A program made the translations under genes and the position numbers. DNA of 64,000 nt, from the NCBI GenBank assembly GCA_005790505.1, contig SXUP01000042.1, positions 62,001 through 126,000 on the forward strand. Reading direction: 5' to 3'. Below the pieces are notes generated by a model. The model was given only the letters and a program-made list of their open reading frames with translations, ran no database searches and was not told where the DNA came from. This stretch comes from Actinomycetota bacterium (lineage in GTDB: Bacteria > Actinomycetota > Acidimicrobiia > Acidimicrobiales > Ilumatobacteraceae). Below, piece after piece: positions 1 to 8,109 of this stretch. Position 1 is the stretch's first letter, and each line of letters begins with the position of its first letter.

Positions 1-755
1 GTTCCACGTAAAATTCCGGCATACTCAACTTGCTCAAAACATGTTTGTTCGATCACAGCCGTTGGTGGCTCTGTGACGGGTGGATCGCTATAGACGACTT
101 CTGCGGGGGGACTGCTGCCGTAACTTACGACGAGGGGGTACTTGCCCTTGCCACTTGAGCCCGAAAACTCAACCGTGTAAGCAGATGTCCAGTCGTCAAC
201 AATCTTGACGCCGTTCGAGCGGAGATCTCTCCAGTATTGCTCCCAGCCATTAAGGCCAAACTTAGCAATAGTTGCCAACATAAAAGCGAGTCCCGGAGAA
301 CTTGTGACTGGATTTTGAATCACCAACATGTCCTTATATGTCGACAATGCAAGATCATCAAGTGTCGTGGGGGCACTGATACCAGCATCAGTGAAAAAAC
401 TTTTGTCATAGTTCACACACACGGCGGCGGTATCTACTTGTTTGTAGGAGTCAAACAACTTTCCCTCAATTGCACGGGAGATAAATGTGTTGTCAACACC
501 CCACAACACGTCGGCCTCAGGGTTGCCAGCAGTCAGCAGAGCCTTGGAAACGAGGGTGCCTGTGTCTCCGCCAAGGCTGACAACTACGTTGATGCCAGTT
601 TCTTTCGTGAACGACGAAAAAATTTCTGGTTCAGGGGTGAAGGCGTCGTACGCCAGCAACCTGACCGACTTGGGTGATGATGTCGTATCGCCAGAGGAAC
701 AAGCGCTCAACCCGAGTGTTGATACGAGAATTAATGCGATTCCACATTTTTTCAT
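1..755 (-). CDS. thiB: Thiamine ABC transporter substrate-binding lipoprotein (partial)
   Basis: Extracellular thiamine-binding component of a ThiBPQ-type ABC importer. About 251 codons are visible and the 3' end lies beyond the left edge. The N-terminus is a lipoprotein signal with lipobox LSAC. The mature part has the family signature of a periplasmic binding protein type 2 fold, including DVLWGVDNT and, near the edge, CFEQVEYAG, which matches the ThiB C-terminal region. The ATG overlaps the TGA of the thiamine diphosphokinase gene (ATGA), so the two are translated as an operon behind the TPP riboswitch. The permease and ATPase genes would be expected further left. Function is assigned by family recognition plus riboswitch context. 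Confidence 0.88.
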   Translation of the reverse strand, partial: MKKCGIALILVSTLGLSACSSGDTTSSPKSVRLLAYDAFTPEPEIFSSFTKETGINVVVSLGGDTGTLVSKALLTAGNPEADVLWGVDNTFISRAIEGKLFDSYKQVDTAAVCVNYDKSFFTDAGISAPTTLDDLALSTYKDMLVIQNPVTSSPGLAFMLATIAKFGLNGWEQYWRDLRSNGVKIVDDWTSAYTVEFSGSSGKGKYPLVVSYGSSPPAEVVYSDPPVTEPPTAVIEQTCFEQVEYAGILRG

Positions 756-1426
756 AGGTCTCCTAGTGCTTGTGGTTGGACAATTAAGAGTGTTCCGTTG
801 GTGACCGAGGCTTCAACAGGTGATGACGTGACTATGTTGCTTACGCCACGAGATTCATGCTGCGACAATGTGGCGCTATCCAATTGCCACTTGGTGCCGC
901 GTAGTGAGACGCCAGTGGCTGTGCCACTCAGAGCAAATATGCTCAAGAGAGATTCGACAGGTGCGTCAATATAAACGGGTGATCCAGCCCGAACAACGGT
1001 TAATCGTGATACACCAATGTACGCAGTGACATTGCACAAAGAAAGTGATTCTCGCCCCAATGCCTGAATGACTCCGAGTACATGATCAAGCCTGTCACCC
1101 CCGCCCGAGACCACCACGATGTCAGTGCATCCAATACTTTGGGCGTGTGTGAGTGCGAGTTCAGTATCCGTGGCATCTTTATCGGTTGAGAATTCAAGAA
1201 CGGTTGCACCACTTTGTCGCGCCCGAACAAGGTCGGCGGCCAAAATGCTGTCCATATCGCCAATCAATACAGTTGGAGAGAGACCCAATACTTGAGCATT
1301 TCCCCAACCTGAATCAGCTGCCACTATTACTGCATCGACGGGCAGAAATTCAGCAATCTCAGGTCGCGGCTCAGCACCCCCCAAGATGATGACGGCAAAT
1401 TTTTTAGTTGCTTTGGCTGGCGCCAT
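752..1426 (-). CDS. thiN: Thiamine diphosphokinase
   Basis: Cytosolic enzyme that transfers diphosphate from ATP to thiamine to give thiamine diphosphate. The 224-residue length is usual for the family. Visible signatures are AADSG near residue 38, GDMDS near residue 57 and DKDATDTELAL near residue 82, the substrate and Mg-ATP binding blocks of the TPK fold. It is the first gene after a TPP riboswitch and overlaps the thiamine transporter gene downstream, so uptake and activation of thiamine are co-controlled. The ribosome-binding GGAGG lies within the 3' part of the riboswitch, about 10 bases before the ATG, which fits control of translation by ligand. Confidence 0.92.
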   Translation of the reverse strand: MAPAKATKKFAVIILGGAEPRPEIAEFLPVDAVIVAADSGWGNAQVLGLSPTVLIGDMDSILAADLVRARQSGATVLEFSTDKDATDTELALTHAQSIGCTDIVVVSGGGDRLDHVLGVIQALGRESLSLCNVTAYIGVSRLTVVRAGSPVYIDAPVESLLSIFALSGTATGVSLRGTKWQLDSATLSQHESRGVSNIVTSSPVEASVTNGTLLIVQPQALGDL

Positions 1427-1429
1427 TTT

Positions 1430-1522
1430 GTGCTCCCTCCGCTGGAATTACCCAGTTCAGGTCTGCGGGTCGGTGGCGGCAACCACCCTCTCAGCCCGCT
1501 GTACCTGCGAGCTCCCCGTGCG
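1430..1522 (-). promoter_or_regulatory. TPP riboswitch (THI element)
   Basis: Read on the minus strand this leader contains the conserved TPP aptamer blocks in order: CGGGGAGC, GGGCTGAGAGG, a variable hairpin (GGTGG..CCACC), ACCTGAACTGG, GTAATTCCAGCG and GGAGGGA. The last block overlaps the Shine-Dalgarno sequence of the thiamine diphosphokinase gene, whose ATG is only a few bases further on. Ligand-bound folding would therefore be expected to hide the ribosome-binding site. No separate expression platform with a terminator is visible. Confidence 0.95.
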
Positions 1523-1531
1523 TACATCTCT

Positions 1532-1537
1532 ATGTTA
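1532..1537 (-). promoter_or_regulatory. Candidate -10 element of thi operon
   Basis: On the minus strand TAACAT fits the TAnnnT pattern of a -10 hexamer and would place the transcript start about 7 bases later, at the first bases of the TPP riboswitch. No convincing -35 hexamer is seen at the usual distance, so this is a positional inference only. Confidence 0.3.
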
Positions 1538-1666
1538 GTGCGTGCGCGACTTCCAAAGGACATCGACCGATAAATATGTTGGCGCCCAAGTGCCCGATAT
1601 ATGTTCTTACCTTTTCATATCTCTAGGGATAGGTTGTGAGGTGCAAAGCATCAAAAGGGAGTCGTG

Positions 1667-2443
1667 ATGACAGAACTACAAAGCAAGGTGGCCCTAGTCA
1701 CAGGGGGTGGTCGGGGAATAGGAAGAAGCATCTCTTTGTTGTTGGCCCAACATGGCGCCTCAATCGCCGTCAATTATCGTCGCGATAAAGACGCAGCAGA
1801 TGCAACGGTACAAGAAATTCTGGCAGCAGGTGGTGTGGCATCTGCTCATCAGGGCTCTACTGATGACCCAGTGCAAAATACGGCACTTGTTAGTCAGGTG
1901 CTGGATCAATATGGGGGTATTGACATCCTGGTTCTTAATGCGGGCATCGCATCGCGCGGAAAATCAGTCGCTGAAACTGAGGCGGAAGAACTCTGGCGAC
2001 TAGTTGCAACTCACGCGCTTGGGCCACATCAATTGTGCAAGGACGTTTTGCCAAGCATGCGTACACGAGGTCGTGGAGACATTATTTTTATTTCATCCGT
2101 GGCCACGAACTCAATGTCGGCAAATGGGGCTCCCTACAACATGGGCAAAGCGGCTCAAGAGGCATTGGCACTGACGCTGGCCAAAGAAGAGCGTGAACAC
2201 GGTATTCATGTCAACGTCGTGGCACCTGGCTTGGTGGAGACTGACATGGGTCTGCGTCTTGCCCGCGCAATGACGGGTCAACGAGAGATGGAGGACCTAC
2301 GTTCTCTTGATGCGCTGGCTCCATTTGGGAGAGTCTGCCAGCCAGAGGATGTAGCCAATATCGTTTTGTGGTTCTGTTCATCTGAGGCTGGCTATGTGAC
2401 TGGTCAACGCGTAGAGGTGGACGGTGGCGGACCACGCAGGTAG
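1667..2443 (+). CDS. SDR-family oxidoreductase, FabG-like
   Basis: NAD(P)-dependent short-chain dehydrogenase/reductase of 258 residues. The glycine-rich cofactor motif TGGGRGIG is near residue 13, NAG near residue 90, and the catalytic Ser, Tyr and Lys are in SSVATNS and YNMGK. The C-terminus ends in the common VDGGGP segment. I chose ATG 1667 rather than GTG 1664 because AAAAGGGA lies 6 bases upstream. It is transcribed away from the thi operon and is followed 9 bases later by nfuA. The substrate cannot be read from sequence; 3-oxoacyl or 3-hydroxyacyl compounds are typical of this subgroup. Confidence 0.85.
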   Translation: MTELQSKVALVTGGGRGIGRSISLLLAQHGASIAVNYRRDKDAADATVQEILAAGGVASAHQGSTDDPVQNTALVSQVLDQYGGIDILVLNAGIASRGKSVAETEAEELWRLVATHALGPHQLCKDVLPSMRTRGRGDIIFISSVATNSMSANGAPYNMGKAAQEALALTLAKEEREHGIHVNVVAPGLVETDMGLRLARAMTGQREMEDLRSLDALAPFGRVCQPEDVANIVLWFCSSEAGYVTGQRVEVDGGGPRR

Positions 2444-2452
2444 CCTGTCAGT

Positions 2453-3070
2453 GTGAGCCCATTTGCACCAACCGCCCCAGATACTCTTGTTCAAATTACG
2501 CCCGAAGCACTTGAAACATTGCTTAAGTTGCGGGATGAAGAAGACGACAAAGATCGCCTCGGACTGCGGATTGAAGTTCTGGCCGAACCCGGCGAGGAGT
2601 TCAAATATGACCTATCTTTTGATGTCGTAACTCAGGCTGCTTTCACGGATGAAGTACGAACGATTGATGGTCTCAAAATTATTGTTCCTCAATCAAGTAT
2701 GGATCACATTCGTGGTGCGACCCTTGACTTCAGTGAGCGGCAAGGATTACTGATCAGAAATCCCAACAAGCCACCTTCGTTGGTGATTGAGGGTTTGGTC
2801 AGCGATGATGAACTGTCTGCTCAAATTGAGGCGATTATCGGAACCGAAATCAATCCATCGTTGGCAGCGCATGGAGGCTTCGTAACTTTTGCTGGTCACG
2901 ACGGTGAAGGAATTGCATATCTCACGATGGGTGGCGGCTGTCACGGTTGTTCGATGAGCAAAATGACAATGCTGGAGGGCGTGCAGACAACCCTTGTGGA
3001 GCAAATTCCAGAGTTGCTCAAAGTTCGCGATATCACCGATCACAGCACTGGCGAAAATCCGTACGCCTAG
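2453..3070 (+). CDS. nfuA: NfuA-type Fe-S cluster carrier
   Basis: Fe-S scaffold/carrier that delivers 4Fe-4S clusters to target enzymes. Residues about 12-105 resemble a degenerate A-type (IscA/HesB-like) domain without the usual cysteines, and residues about 115-195 form a NifU C-terminal domain with the cluster-binding CHGC motif near residue 164. This two-domain order is that of NfuA. The start is GTG, 9 bases after the stop of the SDR gene, and no strong Shine-Dalgarno is present. The end is convergent with echA19, with 17 bases between stops. It fits the Fe-S theme seen later in the window (SufR, Mrp). Confidence 0.88.
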   Translation: MSPFAPTAPDTLVQITPEALETLLKLRDEEDDKDRLGLRIEVLAEPGEEFKYDLSFDVVTQAAFTDEVRTIDGLKIIVPQSSMDHIRGATLDFSERQGLLIRNPNKPPSLVIEGLVSDDELSAQIEAIIGTEINPSLAAHGGFVTFAGHDGEGIAYLTMGGGCHGCSMSKMTMLEGVQTTLVEQIPELLKVRDITDHSTGENPYA

Positions 3071-3087
3071 TCAGTAGCACTGGCTGG

Positions 3088-3894
3088 TTATTTTTTAGTC
3101 CAGACAGGTGCTCTCTTTTGAGCAAAAGCAAGTGGGCCTTCTTTTGCATCATCCGTGGAAAATATTGGCCAGCCGATTTCAAACTCCCGCTTGAGTCCAT
3201 CTTCTTCTGACATGGACGCAGTTTCTTGAACTGATTTGAGAATCGCTTCGATTGCAAGTGGCCCGTTAGCAGCGATCATTTGGGCAAGTTCAAGTGCCTT
3301 GTTGAGTGCTTGGCCATCTGGCACGACATGTCCGATCAACCCAATGTCTTTTGCTTCTTGAGCGGTGTATCCGCGTGCCGTCAATAACATCTCAAGGGCA
3401 TTTGTGTATCCAATTTGTCTCTGCAAGCGCACTGTCGATCCACCAACTGGAAATAATCCACGCTTGGCCTCAAATACTCCGAACGTGGCGCCCTGGCCGG
3501 CGACGCGAATATGTGTTGCTTGCAAAATTTCTGTGCCACCAGCCACGGCATGTCCTTCGACTGCGGCAATCAACGGTTTGTGCAGTCGATAGTGGCGCAG
3601 CAGACCTTTCCAATGAATATCTGGGTCGTCTGCCCATCTTTGTTTGTAGGCGTTTTCAGATTCTCCTTCGGCTTCATTGGCCCTTGCTTTGAGATCCATC
3701 CCGGTGCAGAAACTTCCGCCCGAGCCAGTGAGCACGGCACACCGCAGATCGTCGTCTTCATTGAGTGACTTCCAAGCGTCAGCCATGCCGACCAACATTG
3801 CCGGACTCAGTGCGTTCTTGGCTTCCGGTCTGTTCATCGTGACAACAAGAACATGACCGTCGCGCTCAACTTTGAGGTGTTCTGTTCCAGACAT
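3088..3894 (-). CDS. echA19: Enoyl-CoA hydratase, EchA19-type (sterol side chain)
   Basis: Crotonase-fold hydratase of 268 residues. The oxyanion-hole segments are CTGMDLKA and VEGHAVAGGTE. Long stretches match what I know of mycobacterial EchA19 (Rv3516): AGGTEILQ, GGSTVRL, GLIGHVVPDGQAL and DDAKEGP near the C-terminus. EchA19 hydrates 3-enoyl-CoA intermediates of the cholesterol side chain. The start MSGTEH is preceded by AGGAAGAG; an upstream in-frame ATG at 3993 would run into the divergent gene. It is divergent from fadD19, the same pairing as Rv3515c/Rv3516. Role by homology; the substrate in this organism is inferred. Confidence 0.88.
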   Translation of the reverse strand: MSGTEHLKVERDGHVLVVTMNRPEAKNALSPAMLVGMADAWKSLNEDDDLRCAVLTGSGGSFCTGMDLKARANEAEGESENAYKQRWADDPDIHWKGLLRHYRLHKPLIAAVEGHAVAGGTEILQATHIRVAGQGATFGVFEAKRGLFPVGGSTVRLQRQIGYTNALEMLLTARGYTAQEAKDIGLIGHVVPDGQALNKALELAQMIAANGPLAIEAILKSVQETASMSEEDGLKREFEIGWPIFSTDDAKEGPLAFAQKRAPVWTKK

Positions 3895-3985
3895 GTTGGT
3901 CTCTTCCTTTGCATGCGACTGAGGCGGGTTGATTTCACTACATTTTAGACAGGGAGCGGCGATTTTTTGTTTAGCCGAGCAGACG

Positions 3986-5584
3986 ATGAGCACAACTATG
4001 ACCTACAACTTGGCGGATCTCTTTGAACAGGCCGTCGACCAGTGGCCCGAAAGATTGTATGTGACTGATGAGCGCTCTCGCCGAACATATGCCGAACTTG
4101 AAACACGTGCAAACAAACTTGCCCACTATCTGGCGTCCCAAGGTGTCGGTGCGGGCGATCATGTGGGCATCTACGCCTACAACTGTGTGGAGTGGGTAGA
4201 AACACTGTGGGCAGTTTTTAAATTACGAGCGGTCTGGATCAATATCAACTATCGGTATGTCACTGATGAACTGGCCTATTTGTTCGCCAATGCTGGTCTG
4301 TCTTTTTTGGTTGTGCAATCAAATTTTGTTGCTCAGGCACAAGAAGTTCAGCCTGATTTACCAATGCTCGTGATGGGCACAGATTATGAAACTGCAATCG
4401 CTGGTCAATCTGCAGAGCGCGATTTTGGTCCACGATCAAATGACGACCAATACATCTTGTTCACAGGTGGCACCACTGGCATGCCAAAGGGTGTTATCTG
4501 GAGACACGAAGACGTGCTGATGGCGTTGGGTGGCGGAATCGATATCCGAACTGGCGAAGTGGTGTCGCATCCAACTGATTTTATTCCAAAAGGAAATACT
4601 GGATTTTCGATGGTGACATATCCATTGCCGCCGTTGATGCATGGTGCGTCACAATGGAGTGTGATGGGGCAGAGTTTTATCGGAAATTCAACTGTTCTTC
4701 GCGAAAAGTTTGATGCTAGAGGTGTTTGGCAGACGGTTGCCGCAGAAAAAGCCAATCTGATCATGCTCACTGGCGATGCAATGGCACGCCCACTACTTGA
4801 CGCATGGAAAGAAATGTCCAACGCGGGTGATGCACCCGATGTGTCGTCGCTATTTGCAATCTCTTCCAGTGCTGTTTTGTTTTCCCAAACTTGCAAAGAC
4901 GAATTTCTTGATAATTTCCCTAATCTGATAATCACGGATGCCATCGGGAGTAGCGAGAGTGGGGCCAACGGCATCACCATGGTGACAAAAGGCGCCAAAA
5001 TGCAGGGTGGTCCAACGGTCACTGCATCAAGGGATGCAGTTGTGCTGGATGACAATTTGCTTCCAATGGTTGCCGGTTCAAACAAAATCGGAAAACTTGC
5101 CCGCTTTGGAAATATCCCGATCGGGTATTTGAATGATCCAGAGAAAACCGCCGCAACCTTTGTCGTTGGCGCGGACGGTGTTCGCTATGTGATTCCAGGA
5201 GACTTCGCCCAACTCGAATCGGACGGAAGTATCACCATGTTGGGTCGTGGTTCTGTGAGCATAAATACAGGTGGTGAAAAAGTATTTCCTGAAGAAGTAG
5301 AAAATTCACTCAAGTCGCATGCGGCAGTTTTTGATGCCGTGGTGGTCGGCATACCCGACGAGCGTTGGGGCGAATTAGTCACGGCCTTGGTGAGAGTGCG
5401 CTCAGGGACGACTTTGTCACTGATTGATTTGCAGGCGCATTGTCGGAAAAATATCGCCGGCTACAAAGTACCGCGAGCATTGGTTTTGGTCTCTGACATC
5501 GTGCGATCTCCGGCTGGCAAGCCTGACTATCGCTGGGCCAAGCAACATGCAATTGAGTCTGTGGCAAACGGTCAATCACAGTGA
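3986..5584 (+). CDS. fadD19: Acyl-CoA synthetase, FadD19-type
   Basis: ATP-dependent CoA ligase of 532 residues that activates steroid side-chain or long-chain carboxylates. The AMP-binding P-loop is FTGGTTGMPKGVIWRHED, followed by TYPLPPLMHGA, LTGDAMARPL, AIGSSE and the C-terminal GRGSVSINTGGEKV and SPAGKPDYRWAK. These match the FadD19 (Rv3515c) family closely, more so than generic FadD. ATG 3986 is chosen as it begins the conserved N-terminus (YNLADLFEQA). It is divergent from echA19 and its stop overlaps the GTG of the AMACR-like gene (GTGA), indicating one transcript. In mycobacteria FadD19 acts early in C24-branched sterol side-chain removal. Confidence 0.85.
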   Translation: MSTTMTYNLADLFEQAVDQWPERLYVTDERSRRTYAELETRANKLAHYLASQGVGAGDHVGIYAYNCVEWVETLWAVFKLRAVWININYRYVTDELAYLFANAGLSFLVVQSNFVAQAQEVQPDLPMLVMGTDYETAIAGQSAERDFGPRSNDDQYILFTGGTTGMPKGVIWRHEDVLMALGGGIDIRTGEVVSHPTDFIPKGNTGFSMVTYPLPPLMHGASQWSVMGQSFIGNSTVLREKFDARGVWQTVAAEKANLIMLTGDAMARPLLDAWKEMSNAGDAPDVSSLFAISSSAVLFSQTCKDEFLDNFPNLIITDAIGSSESGANGITMVTKGAKMQGGPTVTASRDAVVLDDNLLPMVAGSNKIGKLARFGNIPIGYLNDPEKTAATFVVGADGVRYVIPGDFAQLESDGSITMLGRGSVSINTGGEKVFPEEVENSLKSHAAVFDAVVVGIPDERWGELVTALVRVRSGTTLSLIDLQAHCRKNIAGYKVPRALVLVSDIVRSPAGKPDYRWAKQHAIESVANGQSQ

Positions 5585-6687
5585 CAGCGAGTCAAGGGCC
5601 CCTTAGTGGAGTGCGCGTGGTTGAACTCGTTGGCCAGGGTCCAGGTCCGATGGGAGCAACGATCCTGGCAGATCTGGGATGTGATGTTGTTGCCGTTGAT
5701 CGGCCGTCGGTCGCACAAAAAGCAAAGAGAGAGCGACCCTCTATCTCTCCGTTCACAAGGGGAAAGCGAACGATTTCACTTGATCTGAAAAATGTTGATG
5801 ATGTAGCGGTACTCAAAGAATTGATTGAGCATGCAGACGTGTTTGTTGATCCGTTCAGACCAGGAGTATGTGAGCGTCTAGGAATTGGACCAGATGCGTG
5901 TTTAGCCCTCAATCCGAGGCTGATCTTTGCGCGCATGACGGGGTTTGGGCAAGACGGTCCATTTGCCCAAGTTGCTGGTCACGATATTAATTACATCTCA
6001 TTATCGGGTGTGCTTGACATGCTTGGACAATCTGATGGTGTACCACAACCTCCGATCAACTTGCTCGGCGATTTTGCGGGTGGTGGAATGTTGCTTGCAA
6101 TGGGAGTTTCAGCGGCGCTCGTGCATCAACGCACGACTGGTCAGGGACAAGTTATTGACGTCTCGATGGTTGAAGGCGCAGCATTGGTCGGCGGAACATT
6201 TTTCCCGGGAGTAGACACAGGCAACTGGGGACCACGCGGAACAAATCATCTGGATGGGGCAGCACCTTTTTATGGCGTCTTTGAGTGCAGAGACGGAAAA
6301 TATTTTGCAATTGGTGCGATTGAAGATCAATTCTTCGCAGAGCTTATTCATCGTATGCAGTTTGAAGATTTTGGACCACAATGGGATAAGTCCATTTGGC
6401 CAGCGCAGAAAATAAAAATGGCCGAGATGTTTGCAACCCGAACTCGTGACGAGTGGAGCGAGTTACTCGAAGGATTCGAGACTTGCGCTACGCCCGTGTT
6501 GAGTGCCAAAGAAGTTGAGACTCACCGTCATACCAGAGCACGTGGCACAGTCGTGCGCCGCAATGGCGGCTTGCACGCGCAGGCAGCACCACGTTTTTCG
6601 GCAACTCCCACTAATGCTGGCGAGCCTGTGCATCCTGGCTCACATACAGCCCAAGAGGTACTGCAAAGTTGGCAGACGCCAAACTAA
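5581..6687 (+). CDS. CaiB/BaiF family, alpha-methylacyl-CoA racemase-like
   Basis: Family III CoA-transferase fold, 368 residues, of the alpha-methylacyl-CoA racemase (AMACR/Mcr) branch: AGHDINYISLSG carries the racemase active-site His and NLLGDFAGGG the Asp. These enzymes interconvert 2R- and 2S-methyl-branched acyl-CoAs, which is needed before beta-oxidation of sterol side chains. Starts at GTG overlapping the fadD19 stop, so it is translationally coupled to the ligase that would supply its substrate. A CoA-transfer reaction cannot be excluded, but the His-Asp blocks favour racemase. Convergent with the next gene. Confidence 0.82.
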   Translation: MTASQGPLSGVRVVELVGQGPGPMGATILADLGCDVVAVDRPSVAQKAKRERPSISPFTRGKRTISLDLKNVDDVAVLKELIEHADVFVDPFRPGVCERLGIGPDACLALNPRLIFARMTGFGQDGPFAQVAGHDINYISLSGVLDMLGQSDGVPQPPINLLGDFAGGGMLLAMGVSAALVHQRTTGQGQVIDVSMVEGAALVGGTFFPGVDTGNWGPRGTNHLDGAAPFYGVFECRDGKYFAIGAIEDQFFAELIHRMQFEDFGPQWDKSIWPAQKIKMAEMFATRTRDEWSELLEGFETCATPVLSAKEVETHRHTRARGTVVRRNGGLHAQAAPRFSATPTNAGEPVHPGSHTAQEVLQSWQTPN

Positions 6688-6691
6688 ATAT

Positions 6692-7396
6692 CTATGGTGC
6701 AGAGTTGCCCAAGGGGCTTTGTGCACTCGCCGCAAGTAACTTGGCGCGCCAATCGATCACAATCTCGTTTGTTCTGGTTAACCACTTGCGTACTTTTTGG
6801 TCGGTGTTGCGTCTGTTTTCCCAATCTGCCCAATGTTGCCATGTCGGAACCACCCACAACACGATTGCCTCAGAGTCGTTGACGAGGGCGTGGCGGTATG
6901 CACCGACAAGTTGCCAGCCGTAAGAAGCAGCAATTTCAGTTTGTTGATCGTCAATCATTGCCAAATATTGTGTTGCGGTGCCGGGTTTGAGTTGAACAAT
7001 TTCGTGGTAATAGCACTCACCTGTGATCCTGCTTGAATGGAGTTGCTCTGCTCTTGGCGTTTGAGCTGAGGCCAGCATGAGTCTGTCGTATCCACCACTG
7101 CGGTATTTGAGAGCCTCTGTCCACCATGGGACCAAATTTTTATCTTGATGAACTGCATTGGTGAATTCGTGCTTAAAATTTCGTGCGACTCCATCCCAAC
7201 CATCCAGAAACTCCCAAAGATTGATACTTTCTGGCCAGCGTTCAGTCGTTCCCACAGTGGAGAAATTGCCGACCATCTGAAGTCTGCGCTCTTTAATAGC
7301 GGTAGGAATGTATGCACACATGTGCTCGTTGTAGGCCGCACGGCCTTGTCCAATAATGTCAATTGTCTCGTGTAAATAAACACAGTCATTGGTCAT
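6692..7396 (-). CDS. Uncharacterised NIPSNAP-like protein
   Basis: I do not recognise a characterised family with certainty. The 234-residue protein appears to be two tandem ferredoxin-like (dimeric alpha-beta barrel) repeats: an N-terminal half starting VYLHETIDI and a second half starting CYYHEIVQL, each followed by an extended helix-strand pattern; the second half has WVVPTWQHWADWE, as in NIPSNAP-type proteins. No signal peptide or membrane segment. The first four bases overlap the upstream NTF2-like gene (ATGA), so the two are co-translated and probably act in one pathway. It ends convergently 4 bases from the AMACR-like gene. Confidence 0.65.
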   Translation of the reverse strand: MTNDCVYLHETIDIIGQGRAAYNEHMCAYIPTAIKERRLQMVGNFSTVGTTERWPESINLWEFLDGWDGVARNFKHEFTNAVHQDKNLVPWWTEALKYRSGGYDRLMLASAQTPRAEQLHSSRITGECYYHEIVQLKPGTATQYLAMIDDQQTEIAASYGWQLVGAYRHALVNDSEAIVLWVVPTWQHWADWENRRNTDQKVRKWLTRTNEIVIDWRAKLLAASAQSPLGNSAP

Positions 7397-8109
7397 CGTT
7401 GCACATCCTTGATCGTAAAATTCTCTCTCGGATTAGTAAAGTTGTCTTGAAATACCACAACACCCGTGTTGTCCACATGCATGACAGTGCCATAAGAGCG
7501 CTCTGCCGTGTCATAGATCAATGATGCCCGCGCGCCATTGATAATTTTTTGTCGGAGCGTCGCATTGGGGGGAACGATTGAAGCGATGGCGGCATTGATT
7601 TGATTAGCCGTGGGAATATTTTGGGGTAGTGACGGATGTGTGAATTGGGGTGCCCGAAGACTGCGATCTTGGGGTGTCTGGGCATTTCCGCCCGCGTTGA
7701 ACCAACTCATGACGACTGATTCGCTGCTGCTTGGATCATAAACATCCTCCTCTTTGCACCATTTTCCATTGCCTGCATACGTCAGCAAAGAAAAGTTAGG
7801 GAAGTCAAAGCGAACAGAGCCTCCAGCAGGATCTGGCAAGTGGTTCCAGATCCAAAAAGCAATTTGGTTGTCAAGGATGTCGTACCACTCGATTGAAAAA
7901 GTCATTGCCGGTACCATCTGCATTTGTGGAACAATCCAGTTCTGTATTTGTTCCGCCCCGACGAATACACCAAGGCAGTGTTCGGTGTACAACGCGTCTT
8001 CGGTGAATATTGCCGACCATGCGGGCCAATCATGACCGTATGCGCCAACACGCAAGAAATCATGAAACGCACGCTCTACTTCGTCACGCGTAAATGGTGC
8101 TAGCGACAT
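7393..8109 (-). CDS. NTF2/SnoaL-like protein with C-terminal extension
   Basis: Residues 1-140 look like an NTF2/SnoaL-type cone fold, with the usual opening pattern (FHDFLRVGAYGHDWPAWSAIF then EDALYTEH) and aromatic-rich strands (WNHLPDP). About 100 further residues of unknown fold follow. Members of this superfamily act as small dehydratases, isomerases or binding proteins on hydrophobic ring compounds. Overlaps the SDR gene upstream by 10 bases and the NIPSNAP-like gene downstream by 4 bases, forming a tight three-gene minus-strand unit. The reaction is unknown. Confidence 0.68.
   Translation of the reverse strand: MSLAPFTRDEVERAFHDFLRVGAYGHDWPAWSAIFTEDALYTEHCLGVFVGAEQIQNWIVPQMQMVPAMTFSIEWYDILDNQIAFWIWNHLPDPAGGSVRFDFPNFSLLTYAGNGKWCKEEDVYDPSSSESVVMSWFNAGGNAQTPQDRSLRAPQFTHPSLPQNIPTANQINAAIASIVPPNATLRQKIINGARASLIYDTAERSYGTVMHVDNTGVVVFQDNFTNPRENFTIKDVQR

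Noticed and set aside
1000-1263. Open frame of 87 codons on the minus strand inside the thiamine diphosphokinase gene
   Set aside because: Shifted-frame shadow of a clear gene; no family pattern or ribosome site. Many similar shadows occur throughout and were left out.
3071-3110. Possible terminator with T-run between nfuA and echA19
   Set aside because: The T-run TTTTTT is preceded by only a 3-4 bp stem; not convincing.
6697-6726. Hairpin GTGCA..GCCC-AAG-GGGC..TGCAC between convergent genes
   Set aside because: It lies inside the end of the minus-strand gene, has a large internal loop and no T-tract, so I do not call a terminator.
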